Positions 18,571 through 28,625 are shown, numbered from the stretch's first letter. The stretch is 64,000 nt of DNA from Leucobacter celer subsp. astrifaciens (GCF_001273835.1 NZ_JHEI01000133.1:186001-250000); one strand, 5' to 3'. Notes: generated by a model from the sequence alone, not told the origin. Program-made: numbers and translations.

Positions 18571-18966
18571 TCAGGAGGCGATCAGTGGGAGGAAGGAGAG
18601 GAGCAGGCTCACGACCCCGATGGCGGTGAGGGTGATCCCCGCGACGTAGACGGCGTGCACCACCGGGCGGCGCGGCTCCGGCCGCATTCTGTCGGGGCGG
18701 CGTTCACTGATGAAGGCGTTTGCGGTCTCGCGCCCGCGCCAGAGCAGTGTCTCGTCTCCGGTCAGCAGGCGCTCCCAGAAGCCGTTCGCGGCGTACCATC
18801 GGGCGCGGATCCGCGAGCCCTCGGCGACGAGCACGATCTCGACGGGCACCCAGCGGCCGTCGCCGGCCTTCACCAGGAGTCCGAACAGCAGAGCGGGCAG
18901 GCCGATGCCCAGTCCGAGCCAGGAGAGCACCTCACCGATGGTTCCGAGAGCGTCGATCAGGTTCAC
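18571..18966 (-). CDS. Small membrane protein of unknown function
   Basis: The 131-residue protein has a hydrophobic segment near the N-terminus (about residues 8-32), a soluble middle of about 60 residues with WVPVEIVLVAEGSRIRARWYA and WERLLTGDETLLWRGRE, and a C-terminal membrane helix (about 105-128). I recognise no family. GTG 18966, preceded by GGGAG, is chosen. ATG 18984, which adds six residues, is possible but has a poor binding site. It shows no obvious operon link. Confidence 0.65.
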   Translation of the reverse strand: MNLIDALGTIGEVLSWLGLGIGLPALLFGLLVKAGDGRWVPVEIVLVAEGSRIRARWYAANGFWERLLTGDETLLWRGRETANAFISERRPDRMRPEPRRPVVHAVYVAGITLTAIGVVSLLLSFLPLIAS

Positions 18967-19278
18967 CCGCGCTCCCGTCCTCATCCGTGGCGAGGGAACC
19001 AGGCTCGCAAAAAAAGGGGTTCGCTGCGATCGTAGATCACCGCGGACCCCTGCCGCACGTCGGATTGCGGGTGCTCCGCGCCGACCCGCGGACGGCTCAT
19101 TGAGCGAGCACCCGGGGCCATCCGGTGATCACCCGGCGCGTACTCGGCGCGTGCTCGGCGAGGGAGAAGAACCGGGATAGTGTTTCCCGCCGCGTCGCAT
19201 CGAGGGCTCCGGGCACAAATAGCATTGGTGCCGACGCGCTGGCGAGTCGGAGTAACGCATCAGCCGAAGGGGAGCCCA

Positions 19279-22200
19279 GTGCGCAGAAGGTTGGGTACCT
19301 TGCAGAAGTCAGTCGTGCGCCGTTCGCTGTGGACCGCACTCGCATTCGGAACTGTTGCGGCGCTCGTGGGCGGCAGCCTGCTTGCCACCGGATCGCCGGG
19401 GTTGGCGGCGCCGCAACAGCACGTGCAGTCGTTCGCCTACACCGGGTCTACCGCGGTGTGGTCGGTGCCGAGCGGCGTGCACTCGGTGCAGGTCGAGATC
19501 CGCGGCGGCCAGGGCGGCAACGGCGGCGATGACGCCGCCGGTGCTCCGGCCACCGGCACCTACCGAGGCCTGGTCACCGGCACTATCGACGTGACTCCGG
19601 GCCAGGCGCTCACCGTCGCCGTCGGCAGCGGCGGGGCCACCGGCGCGAGCAGCGCCCAGGGCACTGCCGCCGGGCCGGCGGGCGGGAACAACCCGCTGTC
19701 GGGCTACGACGGCGGCATGGGCGGCAGGGTCGGCACCGCCGGCAGCTCGGGTCAGGGCGGCGCCGGCGGCGCGGCGAGCGTGCTGCGCATCGACGGCGTC
19801 GACATCGTCGCGGGCGGCGGCGGCGGCAACGGCGGCTCCGGCCAGTACGCGCCTACCAAGGGCCGTGTCGCGGACAGCACCTTCGTGCCGCGCACCGATG
19901 CCGTCTCCACGAGCGGCCAGGCAGGGCTGCAGCCGACGGGCGGCAACAACGACGGCGGCGGATCCGGCGGCGGCGGTGGCGGTGCCCACGGCGGTGCCCA
20001 GGGGCGCGTGGAATTCGGCGCGGGCACCTCGACCGAGTGGTTCGGCTACGGCGGCTCGGTCGGCCAGAACTCCACGGCGTCGTTCACCGCGCTCAGCGCG
20101 GGCTACGAGCACCTCGCCCAGAACACGGGTCACGGATCGATCGTGATCCGATGGGTGACCGGCGTCGCGGCCGCACCCGCCGCGCCGCAGGGCGTCGCGG
20201 GCATCGGCGAGGTCGATCTCTACTGGAATGCGCCGACCGAGATCGGCCAGGGGCCCGTCACCGACTACCGGGTGCAGTACAGCGCCGACGGCGGCACGAG
20301 CTGGAACGATGCCCCGTCCGTCGGATCCGCCGCCACCGAGCAGACGGTCACAGGGCTGAGCAACGGGACCGCCTACGTCTTCCGCGTCGCCGCGGTGACG
20401 CCGGCGGGGATCGGCGACTACTCGCCGCAGTCCCAGCCGCTCACCCCCTTCGCGCTGCCGTCCGCACCGACGATCACGGATGTCGCTCCGCTGGACGGCG
20501 CGCTCTCGGTCGGCTTCACCGCGCCCGCCACCGGTGCCCCGCCGACCGGCTACCAGTACCGGGTCGACGGCGGCGCCTGGGTGCCCGTGGCCGGTATCGG
20601 GCAGCCGATCACGATCCCGGGTCTGAGCAACGGCACGCCCTACAGCATCGAGATCCGCGCGACGAGCAGCGTCGGGGCCGGCGCCGCGAGCGCCCCCGAG
20701 AGCGGCACCCCGCGGGCGGTTCCCGGTGCGCCGACCGTCACCGGGGTCGCCGCAGGCGTCGGCACCGGCACCGTCTCCTTCGCCGCGGGATTCGACGGCG
20801 GATCGCCCATCACCGGCTACGAGTACCGCCTCGACGGTGGTTCCTGGCAGACAATCGCCTCGGGCACGAGTCCGCTCGCACTGAGCGGACTCGACGACGG
20901 CGCCTCCGCGAGGGTCGAAATCCGCGCGGTGAACGCGCTCGGGGCGGGAGCGCCCAGCGCGCCGGTCACCGTGACGACTCCCGACGTGCCGGGGGCGCTC
21001 GTCGACGCCGCGGCGGTCGGGCTCGACCGCGCGGTGTCGGTGGACTTCGCGCTCGGCACCACCGGCGGATCGCCGATCACCGGCGTCGAGGTGAGCCTCG
21101 ACGGCGGCGCGAGCTGGGCGCCGATCGGCCTGTCTGGGCCGATCACGATCCCGGGCCTTGCGAACGGAGTGGAGCAGAGCGTGCAGCTGCGTGCGGTCAA
21201 CGCCGTCGGGGCGGGGCCCGCGAGCACCGTCGCGGCGACGCCGGCCACGGTGCCGGGTGCGCCGAGCATCACCTCGGTGCGCGACAACGAGGCGGGCGCC
21301 CTTGAGGTGGAGTTCACCCCGCCCGCGCAGAACGGCGGATCCGCGATCAGCGGCTACGAGTACTCGACGGACGGCGGCCTGAGCTGGGCCGCCGCTGCCG
21401 GAGGGGGCGCGTCTCCGTTCACCATCGCGCAGGGGAGCGACGGCGGAGAACTCGATCCCGAGACCGTGTATCCGATCGCGCTGCGCGCCGTCAACGCCGT
21501 CGGCGCCGGTCCCGCCTCCTCCGCGCTGAACACCCTCGGACCGGTGCCGCCGGTGCTCGCCGGTGCTCCGACGATCACCGCGGTCGTCTCGCAGCCGGGC
21601 GCCCTGGCCGTCGAGTTCACGCCCGGCGACAACGGCGGCGCGACGGTGACCGAGTACCAGTACTCCGTCGACGGCGGCGACAGCTGGGCGTCGACCGGAT
21701 CCCTCTCCGATCGCTTCGTCATCGGCGGTCTTACCGACGGCACCTCCTACCCGGTGCTGGTGCGCGCCGTGACGAATGCGGGCGACGGCGCGAGCTCGGC
21801 CCCCGTCTCCGGCACCCCCGCCTCCGCGCCCGAGGCGCCGACGCTCACGGCGCTGCAGCGGGGCGACGGACAGCTCACGGTCGAAGCGGCACTGGGAGCC
21901 AGCGGCGGATCCCCGATCGCCGACCTCGAGTACACGCTCGACGGAGGTGCGAACTGGCACTCCACCGGCCGCATCGAAGGACCGGTGACGATCTCCGGCC
22001 TGAACAATGGCGAGAGCGTCACCGTGCAGCTCCGCGCACGCAACGCGGTCGGGGTGAGCGGCGGCTCGAACCCGCTCGGCGCCAGCCCGTCAGCGGCCCC
22101 ACCGCAGCCGGCGCTCACGCTGACCGCCGGCGACACGACTGTCGCCGTCGCGGTCTCCTTCCCCTCCGACGGGGGTGCTCCGCTGACCGGAATCGAGTAC

Positions 22201-25200
22201 TCGCTCGACGGCGGCGACACCTGGGTGGACACGGGCAGCCTCTCCGGCGCCCTGCTGCTGACCGGCCGCGCGAACGGAACTCCCGTCGAGGTGCGCGTGC
22301 GCGGGGTGAACGCGATCGGCGCGGGCGCCGTCGCGGTCGAGACAGCGACCCCGCGCACGGTTCCCGGCCCGCCCACGGACGTGACCACGGTGGGGAACAC
22401 CTCCTCGGTCGAGGTCGCCTGGCAGGCGCCGGCCGATGACGGCGGATCGCCCGTCACCGGGTACACGGCCTACGCGTACGCGAGTGCGGCCGCCACCACA
22501 CCCGTGGCCTCGTGCACCAGCACCGGCGACGAGGCGTGCACCATCCAGGGCCTCGCCAACGGTTCCACCTACTTCGTCGCCGTAGCGGCGCAGAACGCCG
22601 CCGGTACCGGACCGGAGTCGGTGCGGCGCCCCTCGGCGATGCCGCTCGTGCGACCGGGAGCCCCGAACCTCACGGCTGCCACCGCGGGAGACCAGCGCCT
22701 GACCTTGACCTTCTCGGCGGGCACCGCCGGGGACCGGCCGATCCAGCGCTACGAGTACACCGTCGACGGCGGCGCGACCTGGCTCTCGCTCGGCACGGGC
22801 AGCCCGGCGAACGTCTCGGGCCTCACCAACGGCACGCAGTATCACGCGCAGGTGCGCGCGGTGAGCGAGGCGGGCCCGGGCCTCGCCTCGAACGTGCGCA
22901 GCGGCACCCCGTACGGCTATCCGTTCGCGCCGACGAGCATCGTCGCGACCCCCGGCAGCGGGGGCGCCTCGGTGAGCTGGAGCCCGGCCGACCTGAACGG
23001 CACCGCGCTCTCGCGGTACGCGGTGACGCTGTTCAACGCGCAGAGCGGTGGCGCGGTGGTCTCGGGCCCCCTCTACACGACGGGCACCAGCCTCAACTTC
23101 ACCGGGCTCGCGAACGGCACGACCTACTACGTCTCGATCCAGACCGAGGCCACGGCGCCCGTCGGAGGCACACTGTACTCCGAGCGCTCCGATCCGCGCG
23201 TTCCGGTGACGCCCAATCAGGCCGGCACCCCGCCGACCTTCGGCACGCCGACGCGCACCGCCGACGGGTACACGGTCACCATTGCCAACTACCACGCGTC
23301 GTCGTCGTACGCCCTCGACCAGGCGGGGCTGCCCGCGGGCGCCTCGGCGGCCCGATCCGGCGACACCATCACGGTGACGGGCCTGGCTCCCGGCGCCGGC
23401 GGCACGGTCGGGGTCACGGTGACGCGATCCGGGTTCACGCCGGCCACGGCCGCCGTGATGGGCACCGCGCTGAACGCCGGCGTGGCCCCCGAGTTCGGTG
23501 CGCCCGCGCCCACGGCCGACGGCTACACGGTGCAGATCACCAACTTCGACGCGACGGCGAGCTACTCGACCTCCGGCCTGGCGCCCGGCGTCACGGCGGT
23601 CGTCAGCGCGACCGGGCTGGTCACGGTCACCGGCGTCGATCCCGGCGCCACCGAGAGCGTGTCGGTGCGGGTCGCGAAGACGGGGGCGGTGGACGCGCTC
23701 GGGTCGACGCAGGGCTCGGCGCTCGACGCTGCGCTGCAGCCGATCTTCGGCACGCCGACGCGCACTGCAGACGGTTTCACCGTGCAGATCACCAACTACG
23801 ACGCGGCGTTCGCCTGGACGGCCGCGACCTCCACGGGATCGGCGACGGTTGACTCCTCGGGCCTCGTGACCGTCACCGGCCTCGTGCCTGGCGGTGCGGC
23901 CTCCGTGACCGTCGGAACGAGCCGGATCGGATTCGTGGACGGGTCGCAGAGCGTCTCGGGATCGGCGCTCGAGGCGGCGCTCGTGCCCGTGCTCGGCACG
24001 CCGACGCGTACGGCCGACGGGTTCACGGTGCAGATCGAGAACTACGACGCGGCGTTCGCGTGGTCCGCGAACGCCGCTGACGGAGCGGCGACGGTGAGTG
24101 CGTCGGGACTGGTGACGGTGACCGGACTGGACTCCGGTGCCGCTGCGACGGTGACGGTCGAGACCAGTCGCTCGGGGTACGTGCCCGGAAGCGGCAGCGC
24201 GTCGAGCGAAGCACTCGGCGCCGGTGTGGCGCCGGTGTTCGGCGCGCCGGTGCGCACGGCCGACGGCTACACCGTCACCATCGCGAACTACCAGCCGCTG
24301 GCACTGTATGCGCTGGACCCGGCGGCGCTGCCGACGGGCGCCTCGGCGACGCTCTCCGGTGACACGGTCACCGTGACAGGGCTGGCCCCGGGAACGGCCG
24401 GCGAAGTCGGCGTCACGGTCACGCGGCCCGGCTTCATGCCAGCATCCGGCACGGCGACGGGCGCGGCCCTGGAGACCGGGGTGGCGCCGGTGTTCGGCAC
24501 GCCGACGCGCACGGCCGACGGCTACACGGTGCAGATCGAGAACTACGACGCGGACGCGGCGTACACCCTCGACGACTCAGAGCTGCCGACCGGTGCGAAT
24601 GCCGCTCGCAGCGGTGACACGATCACTGTGACCGGGCTGGCCCCAGGTGAGCGCGGCGAGGTGGGCATGACGGTCGCGAAGTCCGGATCCACCGACGCCT
24701 CCGAGACGGTGGCGGGTACGGCCCTGGAGACCGGTGTGGCGCCGGTGTTCGGCGCGCCGACGCGTACGGCCGACGGGTACACGGTGCTGATCGAGAATTT
24801 CGATGCGGACGCCGAGTACGAGTTCTCGGTGCCGGCGGGCGTGACGGCCGCGGTCGACGGCTCGGGCCTCGTGACCGTCACCGGCGTCGAGCCGGGTGCG
24901 GAGGCGACGCTGGAGGCGACCGTGTCGAAGTCCGGATTCACCGATGCTTCGGCCTCGGTGACCGGTGCTGCCCTGGAGACCGGTGTCGCGCCGGTGTTCG
25001 GCGCGCCGGTGCGCACGGCCGACGGCTACACCGTCGTCATCACGAACCTCGATCCCGATGCCGCCTACGCGCTCGATGAGTCGACGCTGCCCGCGGGGGC
25101 CGCGGCCGCGCGGAGCGGGGACACTATCACGGTGACCGGGCTGGAGGCCGGTGCGACGGGTGCGGTCGGGGTGACCGCGTCCCGCGCCGACCGCACGGAC

Positions 25201-26379
25201 GCGTCGGCGACTGCGACCGGCACCGCCCTGGAGGCCGCGCTGGTGCCGGAGTTCGGGACCGTGAACCGCACCGCCGACGGCTACACCGTGGAGATCGTGA
25301 ACCACGACCCCGCCTTCGACTGGTCGGTCGCCGCTTCGCACGGCGACGTCGCGATCGACGCCTCGGGGGTGGTCACCGTGACCGGCCTGGACGCGGGTGC
25401 CGCCGCGACGGTGACCGCGGAGACGAGCCGCACGGGCTACGTGTCCGGCAGTCGCGTGGTGAGCGGTGCGGCACTGGAGACCGGCGAGGCGCCGGTGTTC
25501 GGCACGCCGACGCGCACGGTCGACGGCTACACGGTGCGGATCGAGAACTTCGATCCCGACGCGGACTACGCGCTCGACGCGTCCGCGCTGCCCGCGGGCG
25601 CCGCCGCCTCCCGCGCCGGGGACGCCATCACCGTGACCGGGCTCGCGCCCGGCGCGAGCGGCGAGGTGGGTGTGACCGCGTCGAAGACCGGATACACCGA
25701 CGCCGCGTCGCCCGTGACCGGCACCGCGCTCGAGACGGGCATCGCCCCAGCCTTCGGCCCGGTGACCCGCACGGCGCAGGGCTTCACCGTCGAGATCACC
25801 AACTTCGATCCCACCGCCGAGTACCTCCTCGCGGCGCCTCCCGGGACGACGGTGCGTCTGGTCGGATCAACCATCGTCGTGACCGGCCTCGCTCCGGGCA
25901 AGAGCGCCACGATCGATGCTCGGGTGCAGCTCCCGGGCTCGACCGAAGCCGCCGGATCGGTGACCGGGGCTGCGCAGCAGGCGGGCTCGGCGCCGAAGCT
26001 CTCGAAGCCGAAGCCGACCGCGGACGGCTTCGAGGTGATGATCCTCGACTACGATCCGTCGCTCGAGTACACCGTCACCGTGACGCACGGCACGGTGAAG
26101 CGCGTCGGCGCGCTGATCGTGGTCACCGGGCTGGAGCCGGGGCAGGAGGCGGTGCTGACGGTGACGGCCTCGAACGCCGACACGGCCGCGGGCACCCAGG
26201 CCGTCGCGGGTGCCGCTGCGGAGGCTCCCGGCCCGGGCGAGGAGCCCGAGGCCCCCAGCACGACGCCCGGTGGCGGACTCGCCGCAACCGGTGCCGCGGG
26301 TGCTGCGCCGATCGGCCTGCTCGCAGCACTGCTGCTGCTCGCCGGGGCGGGGCTCGTCGTGCGACGCCGCAGGGTCTGA
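19279..26379 (+). CDS. Giant sortase-anchored adhesin with fibronectin III and Ig-like repeats (LAATG signal)
   Basis: This 2366-residue protein starts with a GTG after AAGGGGAG and a long signal peptide (about residues 1-44, ending GLAA). A glycine-rich domain spans about 45-290 (many GG/GGN runs, Gly_rich type). Eleven fibronectin III-like repeats of about 88-100 residues span about 294-1314 (..GYEYSLDGG..W....GLANGT.Y..RVRAVNA.G.G..S). Twelve repeats of about 80-86 residues span about 1315-2312 (APVFGTPTRTADGYTVQI ... DTITVTGLAPG). The end is LAATG (2334-2338), a hydrophobic helix and RRRR. It should be a long wall-linked stalk for adhesion or matrix contact; the partner is unknown. Confidence 0.88.
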   Translation: MRRRLGTLQKSVVRRSLWTALAFGTVAALVGGSLLATGSPGLAAPQQHVQSFAYTGSTAVWSVPSGVHSVQVEIRGGQGGNGGDDAAGAPATGTYRGLVTGTIDVTPGQALTVAVGSGGATGASSAQGTAAGPAGGNNPLSGYDGGMGGRVGTAGSSGQGGAGGAASVLRIDGVDIVAGGGGGNGGSGQYAPTKGRVADSTFVPRTDAVSTSGQAGLQPTGGNNDGGGSGGGGGGAHGGAQGRVEFGAGTSTEWFGYGGSVGQNSTASFTALSAGYEHLAQNTGHGSIVIRWVTGVAAAPAAPQGVAGIGEVDLYWNAPTEIGQGPVTDYRVQYSADGGTSWNDAPSVGSAATEQTVTGLSNGTAYVFRVAAVTPAGIGDYSPQSQPLTPFALPSAPTITDVAPLDGALSVGFTAPATGAPPTGYQYRVDGGAWVPVAGIGQPITIPGLSNGTPYSIEIRATSSVGAGAASAPESGTPRAVPGAPTVTGVAAGVGTGTVSFAAGFDGGSPITGYEYRLDGGSWQTIASGTSPLALSGLDDGASARVEIRAVNALGAGAPSAPVTVTTPDVPGALVDAAAVGLDRAVSVDFALGTTGGSPITGVEVSLDGGASWAPIGLSGPITIPGLANGVEQSVQLRAVNAVGAGPASTVAATPATVPGAPSITSVRDNEAGALEVEFTPPAQNGGSAISGYEYSTDGGLSWAAAAGGGASPFTIAQGSDGGELDPETVYPIALRAVNAVGAGPASSALNTLGPVPPVLAGAPTITAVVSQPGALAVEFTPGDNGGATVTEYQYSVDGGDSWASTGSLSDRFVIGGLTDGTSYPVLVRAVTNAGDGASSAPVSGTPASAPEAPTLTALQRGDGQLTVEAALGASGGSPIADLEYTLDGGANWHSTGRIEGPVTISGLNNGESVTVQLRARNAVGVSGGSNPLGASPSAAPPQPALTLTAGDTTVAVAVSFPSDGGAPLTGIEYSLDGGDTWVDTGSLSGALLLTGRANGTPVEVRVRGVNAIGAGAVAVETATPRTVPGPPTDVTTVGNTSSVEVAWQAPADDGGSPVTGYTAYAYASAAATTPVASCTSTGDEACTIQGLANGSTYFVAVAAQNAAGTGPESVRRPSAMPLVRPGAPNLTAATAGDQRLTLTFSAGTAGDRPIQRYEYTVDGGATWLSLGTGSPANVSGLTNGTQYHAQVRAVSEAGPGLASNVRSGTPYGYPFAPTSIVATPGSGGASVSWSPADLNGTALSRYAVTLFNAQSGGAVVSGPLYTTGTSLNFTGLANGTTYYVSIQTEATAPVGGTLYSERSDPRVPVTPNQAGTPPTFGTPTRTADGYTVTIANYHASSSYALDQAGLPAGASAARSGDTITVTGLAPGAGGTVGVTVTRSGFTPATAAVMGTALNAGVAPEFGAPAPTADGYTVQITNFDATASYSTSGLAPGVTAVVSATGLVTVTGVDPGATESVSVRVAKTGAVDALGSTQGSALDAALQPIFGTPTRTADGFTVQITNYDAAFAWTAATSTGSATVDSSGLVTVTGLVPGGAASVTVGTSRIGFVDGSQSVSGSALEAALVPVLGTPTRTADGFTVQIENYDAAFAWSANAADGAATVSASGLVTVTGLDSGAAATVTVETSRSGYVPGSGSASSEALGAGVAPVFGAPVRTADGYTVTIANYQPLALYALDPAALPTGASATLSGDTVTVTGLAPGTAGEVGVTVTRPGFMPASGTATGAALETGVAPVFGTPTRTADGYTVQIENYDADAAYTLDDSELPTGANAARSGDTITVTGLAPGERGEVGMTVAKSGSTDASETVAGTALETGVAPVFGAPTRTADGYTVLIENFDADAEYEFSVPAGVTAAVDGSGLVTVTGVEPGAEATLEATVSKSGFTDASASVTGAALETGVAPVFGAPVRTADGYTVVITNLDPDAAYALDESTLPAGAAAARSGDTITVTGLEAGATGAVGVTASRADRTDASATATGTALEAALVPEFGTVNRTADGYTVEIVNHDPAFDWSVAASHGDVAIDASGVVTVTGLDAGAAATVTAETSRTGYVSGSRVVSGAALETGEAPVFGTPTRTVDGYTVRIENFDPDADYALDASALPAGAAASRAGDAITVTGLAPGASGEVGVTASKTGYTDAASPVTGTALETGIAPAFGPVTRTAQGFTVEITNFDPTAEYLLAAPPGTTVRLVGSTIVVTGLAPGKSATIDARVQLPGSTEAAGSVTGAAQQAGSAPKLSKPKPTADGFEVMILDYDPSLEYTVTVTHGTVKRVGALIVVTGLEPGQEAVLTVTASNADTAAGTQAVAGAAAEAPGPGEEPEAPSTTPGGGLAATGAAGAAPIGLLAALLLLAGAGLVVRRRRV
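20158..23220 (+). repeat. Eleven fibronectin III-type coding repeats
   Basis: About 270-base units encode fibronectin III-like domains, each with a (S/D)DGGxxW core and a GLxNGTxYxxxVRAV turn. The units are diverged in sequence, unlike the following tract. Confidence 0.85.
23221..26215 (+). repeat. Twelve tandem about 250-bp Ig-like coding repeats
   Basis: Each unit begins with FGxPxRTADGYTVxIxN and ends with VTGxALExGVAP. Units at about 24232-25010 share long near-identical DNA (for example GTGTTCGGCGCGCCG followed by CGCACGGCCGACGGCTACAC). The array is therefore prone to unequal recombination and length variation. Confidence 0.9.
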
Positions 26380-26386
26380 GCGATCG

Positions 26387-26422
26387 GCGGGCTTCGGAGC
26401 GGTTCTCCGTTCCGGAGCCCGC
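26387..26422 (+). terminator. Terminator hairpin of the giant adhesin gene
   Basis: GCGGGCTTCGGA (26387-26398) pairs with TCCGGAGCCCGC (26411-26422) with one wobble pair around a 12-base loop. It starts 8 bases after the stop and is followed by TTCGTCG. It may also serve the convergent XRE gene. Confidence 0.7.
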
Positions 26423-26445
26423 TTCGTCGTGCGCGCAGGAGTCCA

Positions 26446-27060
26446 TCAGTCGATGGCAGCGGGTGCATCCCGGGCGGCGCCCCGTCGGGCCCCGCCGCGA
26501 TCGATGCGGGTGATGGGCCGATCCCCGCGCGGCCCGAAGAGGTGCAGGATCTCGACCGAAAGACCGTCGGCGGGGCCGAACCAGTGCGGGGTCATGGGGT
26601 CGAACTGCGCGGTCTCGCCGGGGTCGAGCAGATGATCCTCGTCGCCGAGCAGCAGTCGCAGCCTCCCGGCGAGCACGTAGAGCCAGGCGTGGCCCGGGTG
26701 CGTGACGAGCCGGGGATCCCGCGGCCCGAGCACGTGCTTGAAGACCTGCACGCGGCTCGGGTACTGCGTCAGGGGTACGACGACGCCTCCGGTGGCGGCC
26801 CGCTGGGGCTCCAGGTGCACACGCGGATCGCCCGTCGCCGGTGCGGCCACGAGCTGATCCAGCGACACCTCGTACGTCCGCGCGAGCGGGAGCAGCACGT
26901 CGAGCGTCGGTTGCCGGCGCCCGGTCTCGATTCGTGAGAGGGCGCTCACCGACAGCCCCGATTGCTCGGCCACCGCGGTCAGCGTGAGCCCCCGTGCCTG
27001 CCGCAGCCTGCGCAGGCGCGGGCCGATTGCGCCCAGGATCTCGGCCACGTCCGCATGCAT
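26446..27060 (-). CDS. XRE-family regulator with C-terminal cupin domain
   Basis: The 204-residue protein has an N-terminal helix-turn-helix (RLRRLRQARGLTLTAVAEQ and SGLSVSALSRIETGRRQPTL, about residues 15-58) and a C-terminal cupin barrel (about 105-185, GHAWLYVLAGRLRLLLGDED and LDPGETAQFDPMTPHWFGP). Such proteins usually sense a small molecule through the cupin. It is divergent from the MFS exporter, and a TTTGC-N7-GCAAA palindrome lies between them, so I infer local control of the exporter. The ATG has little leader; AAAGAT six bases upstream could be its -10. Confidence 0.9.
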   Translation of the reverse strand: MHADVAEILGAIGPRLRRLRQARGLTLTAVAEQSGLSVSALSRIETGRRQPTLDVLLPLARTYEVSLDQLVAAPATGDPRVHLEPQRAATGGVVVPLTQYPSRVQVFKHVLGPRDPRLVTHPGHAWLYVLAGRLRLLLGDEDHLLDPGETAQFDPMTPHWFGPADGLSVEILHLFGPRGDRPITRIDRGGARRGAARDAPAAID

Positions 27061-27069
27061 GCTCTCATC

Positions 27070-27086
27070 TTTGCAGATCCCGCAAA
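27070..27086. promoter_or_regulatory. Inverted repeat between XRE-cupin regulator and MFS exporter
   Basis: TTTGC-AGATCCC-GCAAA is a palindrome with 5-base arms, 10 bases upstream of the regulator start. It is the best candidate operator for the XRE protein. Confidence 0.55.
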
Positions 27087-27158
27087 ATCACTGGGCCCTG
27101 TGGAATCGCGGCGCGAGCATGGGTGGTGACTGACGATCGCCGAGAGAGAGCAGACCCC

Positions 27159-28625
27159 GTGACCGGATCCATCGCCACCGTCTCCGCCGCACCGCCGGTG
27201 CTGAGCGCCCGTCGCAGGTGGGCGGTGCTGACCGTCTGCGCCTCGGCGCTCTTCCTCGTCGGCCTCGATACGACGATCGTGACGGTGGGGCTCCCCGAGA
27301 TCAGCGCGGGGATCGGGATCCCCGGAGATCGGACCGCCTGGGTGATCGACGCCTACACCGTACCGTTCGCGAGCCTGCTGATCACCTCGGGATCGTTGGC
27401 CGACCGGTTCGGCCGGCGCCGTATCTTCCGGTTCGGACTCGCGGTGTTCGGAGTGTCATCGCTGGTGTGCGCCGCGGCTCCGACGCTGGAGTTGTTCCTC
27501 GTCTCTCGAGCCGTGCAGGGCGTCGGGGCATCGATGCTCACGCCGGTCGCGCTGGCGATCGTGGTGAATGCGATACCAGATCCGCGGGAGCGGGCGCAGG
27601 CGATCGGAGTCTGGGGCGCGATGTTCGGCCTGAGCATGGCCGTCGGTCCGGTGGCGGGCGGCGCCCTCATCGCCGCATTCGACTGGCGGGCCGTGTTCTG
27701 GCTCAACGGCCCCGTCGTGCTGGCCGTCCTCGTGCTCGTGTCGGCGCTCGTGCCCGAATCGCGCGCGACGCGTCCCCGGAGGCTCGATCTCCCCGGACAG
27801 GTGCTTCTGGTACTCGTGCTGGGTTCCGCCGTCTCCATGCTGATCGAGGCACCCCGCCGCGGATGGGCTGCTCCGGCCTCGTTCGCGTCAGCAGGGGTGC
27901 TCCTGCTGGCCGGGACCGCGTTCGTACTGGTGGAATCGCGCCGCAGGCAGCCCCTGATCGATCCGGGACTGTTCCGCCGGCCGGTGTTCAGCGGCGTCGT
28001 CATCGCGGCGGTGGCCGTGTTCGTCGCCTGCAGCGCGACCCTGCTGCTGACCACGCTCCTGCTGCAGAACGCGCTCGGGTGGGCCCCGCTCGCCGCCGGG
28101 GCCGCGATGCTGCCGATGGCGATCGGGGCGATCGTGGGCGCTCCGCTCGGCGGATACCTCGTCGCGAGGACCGGCGCACGGCTGCCGCTCGTGCTCGCGG
28201 GCACAAGCCTGCTGCTCGGCGGAGCGCTGCTCATGGGGTTCGCCGCGGGGACGCATCCTCTGCCCCTGCTGCTCGGCGCCTCCCTCCTCATCGGCACCGG
28301 CGTGGGGGTGTCCGGCCCACCGATCACGAACACCGCGGTCAGCAGTCTGCCGCCGGATCGCGCGGGAGTCGCAGGCGGGATCACCTCGACCGCGCGGCAG
28401 GTCGGCACCGCCCTCGGTGTCGCGCTCGCCGGGGGTCTGACGGGTGGCCTCACCGCGGGCTCGCCGCCGGCCGAGTCGTTTCTCGGGAGTCTGCCCGGCT
28501 GGATCCTCGTCGTGGTCTGCGGAGCCGTGGTACTCGCGACGGCCGCGGTCGTGTCCGAACCCGATCCGGTCGCGCGGTCCGGCGTTCAGCCGGTCCCGAC
28601 CCCTGACGCGGGGAGCCCGCGATGA
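27159..28625 (+). CDS. MFS drug exporter, DHA2 (14-helix) family
   Basis: The 488-residue membrane protein has the DHA2 features: motif A-like GSLADRFGRRRIF after helix 2, LVGLDTTIVTVGLPEI in helix 1 (motif D1-like), and the motif C-like GPVAGGALIAAFDWRAVFWLN segment in helix 5. Fourteen hydrophobic segments can be counted. These proteins export drugs or metabolites using the proton gradient. The start is GTG 27159 after a GAGAGAGAG stretch; GTG 27123 or 27126 are weaker alternatives. Its TGA overlaps the next ATG, and the divergent XRE-cupin protein likely regulates it. Confidence 0.9.
   Translation: MTGSIATVSAAPPVLSARRRWAVLTVCASALFLVGLDTTIVTVGLPEISAGIGIPGDRTAWVIDAYTVPFASLLITSGSLADRFGRRRIFRFGLAVFGVSSLVCAAAPTLELFLVSRAVQGVGASMLTPVALAIVVNAIPDPRERAQAIGVWGAMFGLSMAVGPVAGGALIAAFDWRAVFWLNGPVVLAVLVLVSALVPESRATRPRRLDLPGQVLLVLVLGSAVSMLIEAPRRGWAAPASFASAGVLLLAGTAFVLVESRRRQPLIDPGLFRRPVFSGVVIAAVAVFVACSATLLLTTLLLQNALGWAPLAAGAAMLPMAIGAIVGAPLGGYLVARTGARLPLVLAGTSLLLGGALLMGFAAGTHPLPLLLGASLLIGTGVGVSGPPITNTAVSSLPPDRAGVAGGITSTARQVGTALGVALAGGLTGGLTAGSPPAESFLGSLPGWILVVVCGAVVLATAAVVSEPDPVARSGVQPVPTPDAGSPR

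Noticed and set aside
18985..19278. Possible small RNA or riboswitch upstream of the adhesin gene
   Set aside because: There is an A-run near 19008 and a loose GGGTGCTC/GAGCACCC pair, but no recognised fold and no T-tract on the right strand.
19309..21960. Minus-strand open frame of 883 codons inside the giant adhesin gene
   Set aside because: It mirrors the Gly/Ser/Thr repeat coding of the adhesin and shows only Arg/Gly/Ala-rich low complexity.
23221..26215. CRISPR-like regularly spaced repeats
   Set aside because: The about 250-base periodicity is in frame and encodes a repeated protein domain. There are no short identical repeats with unique spacers.
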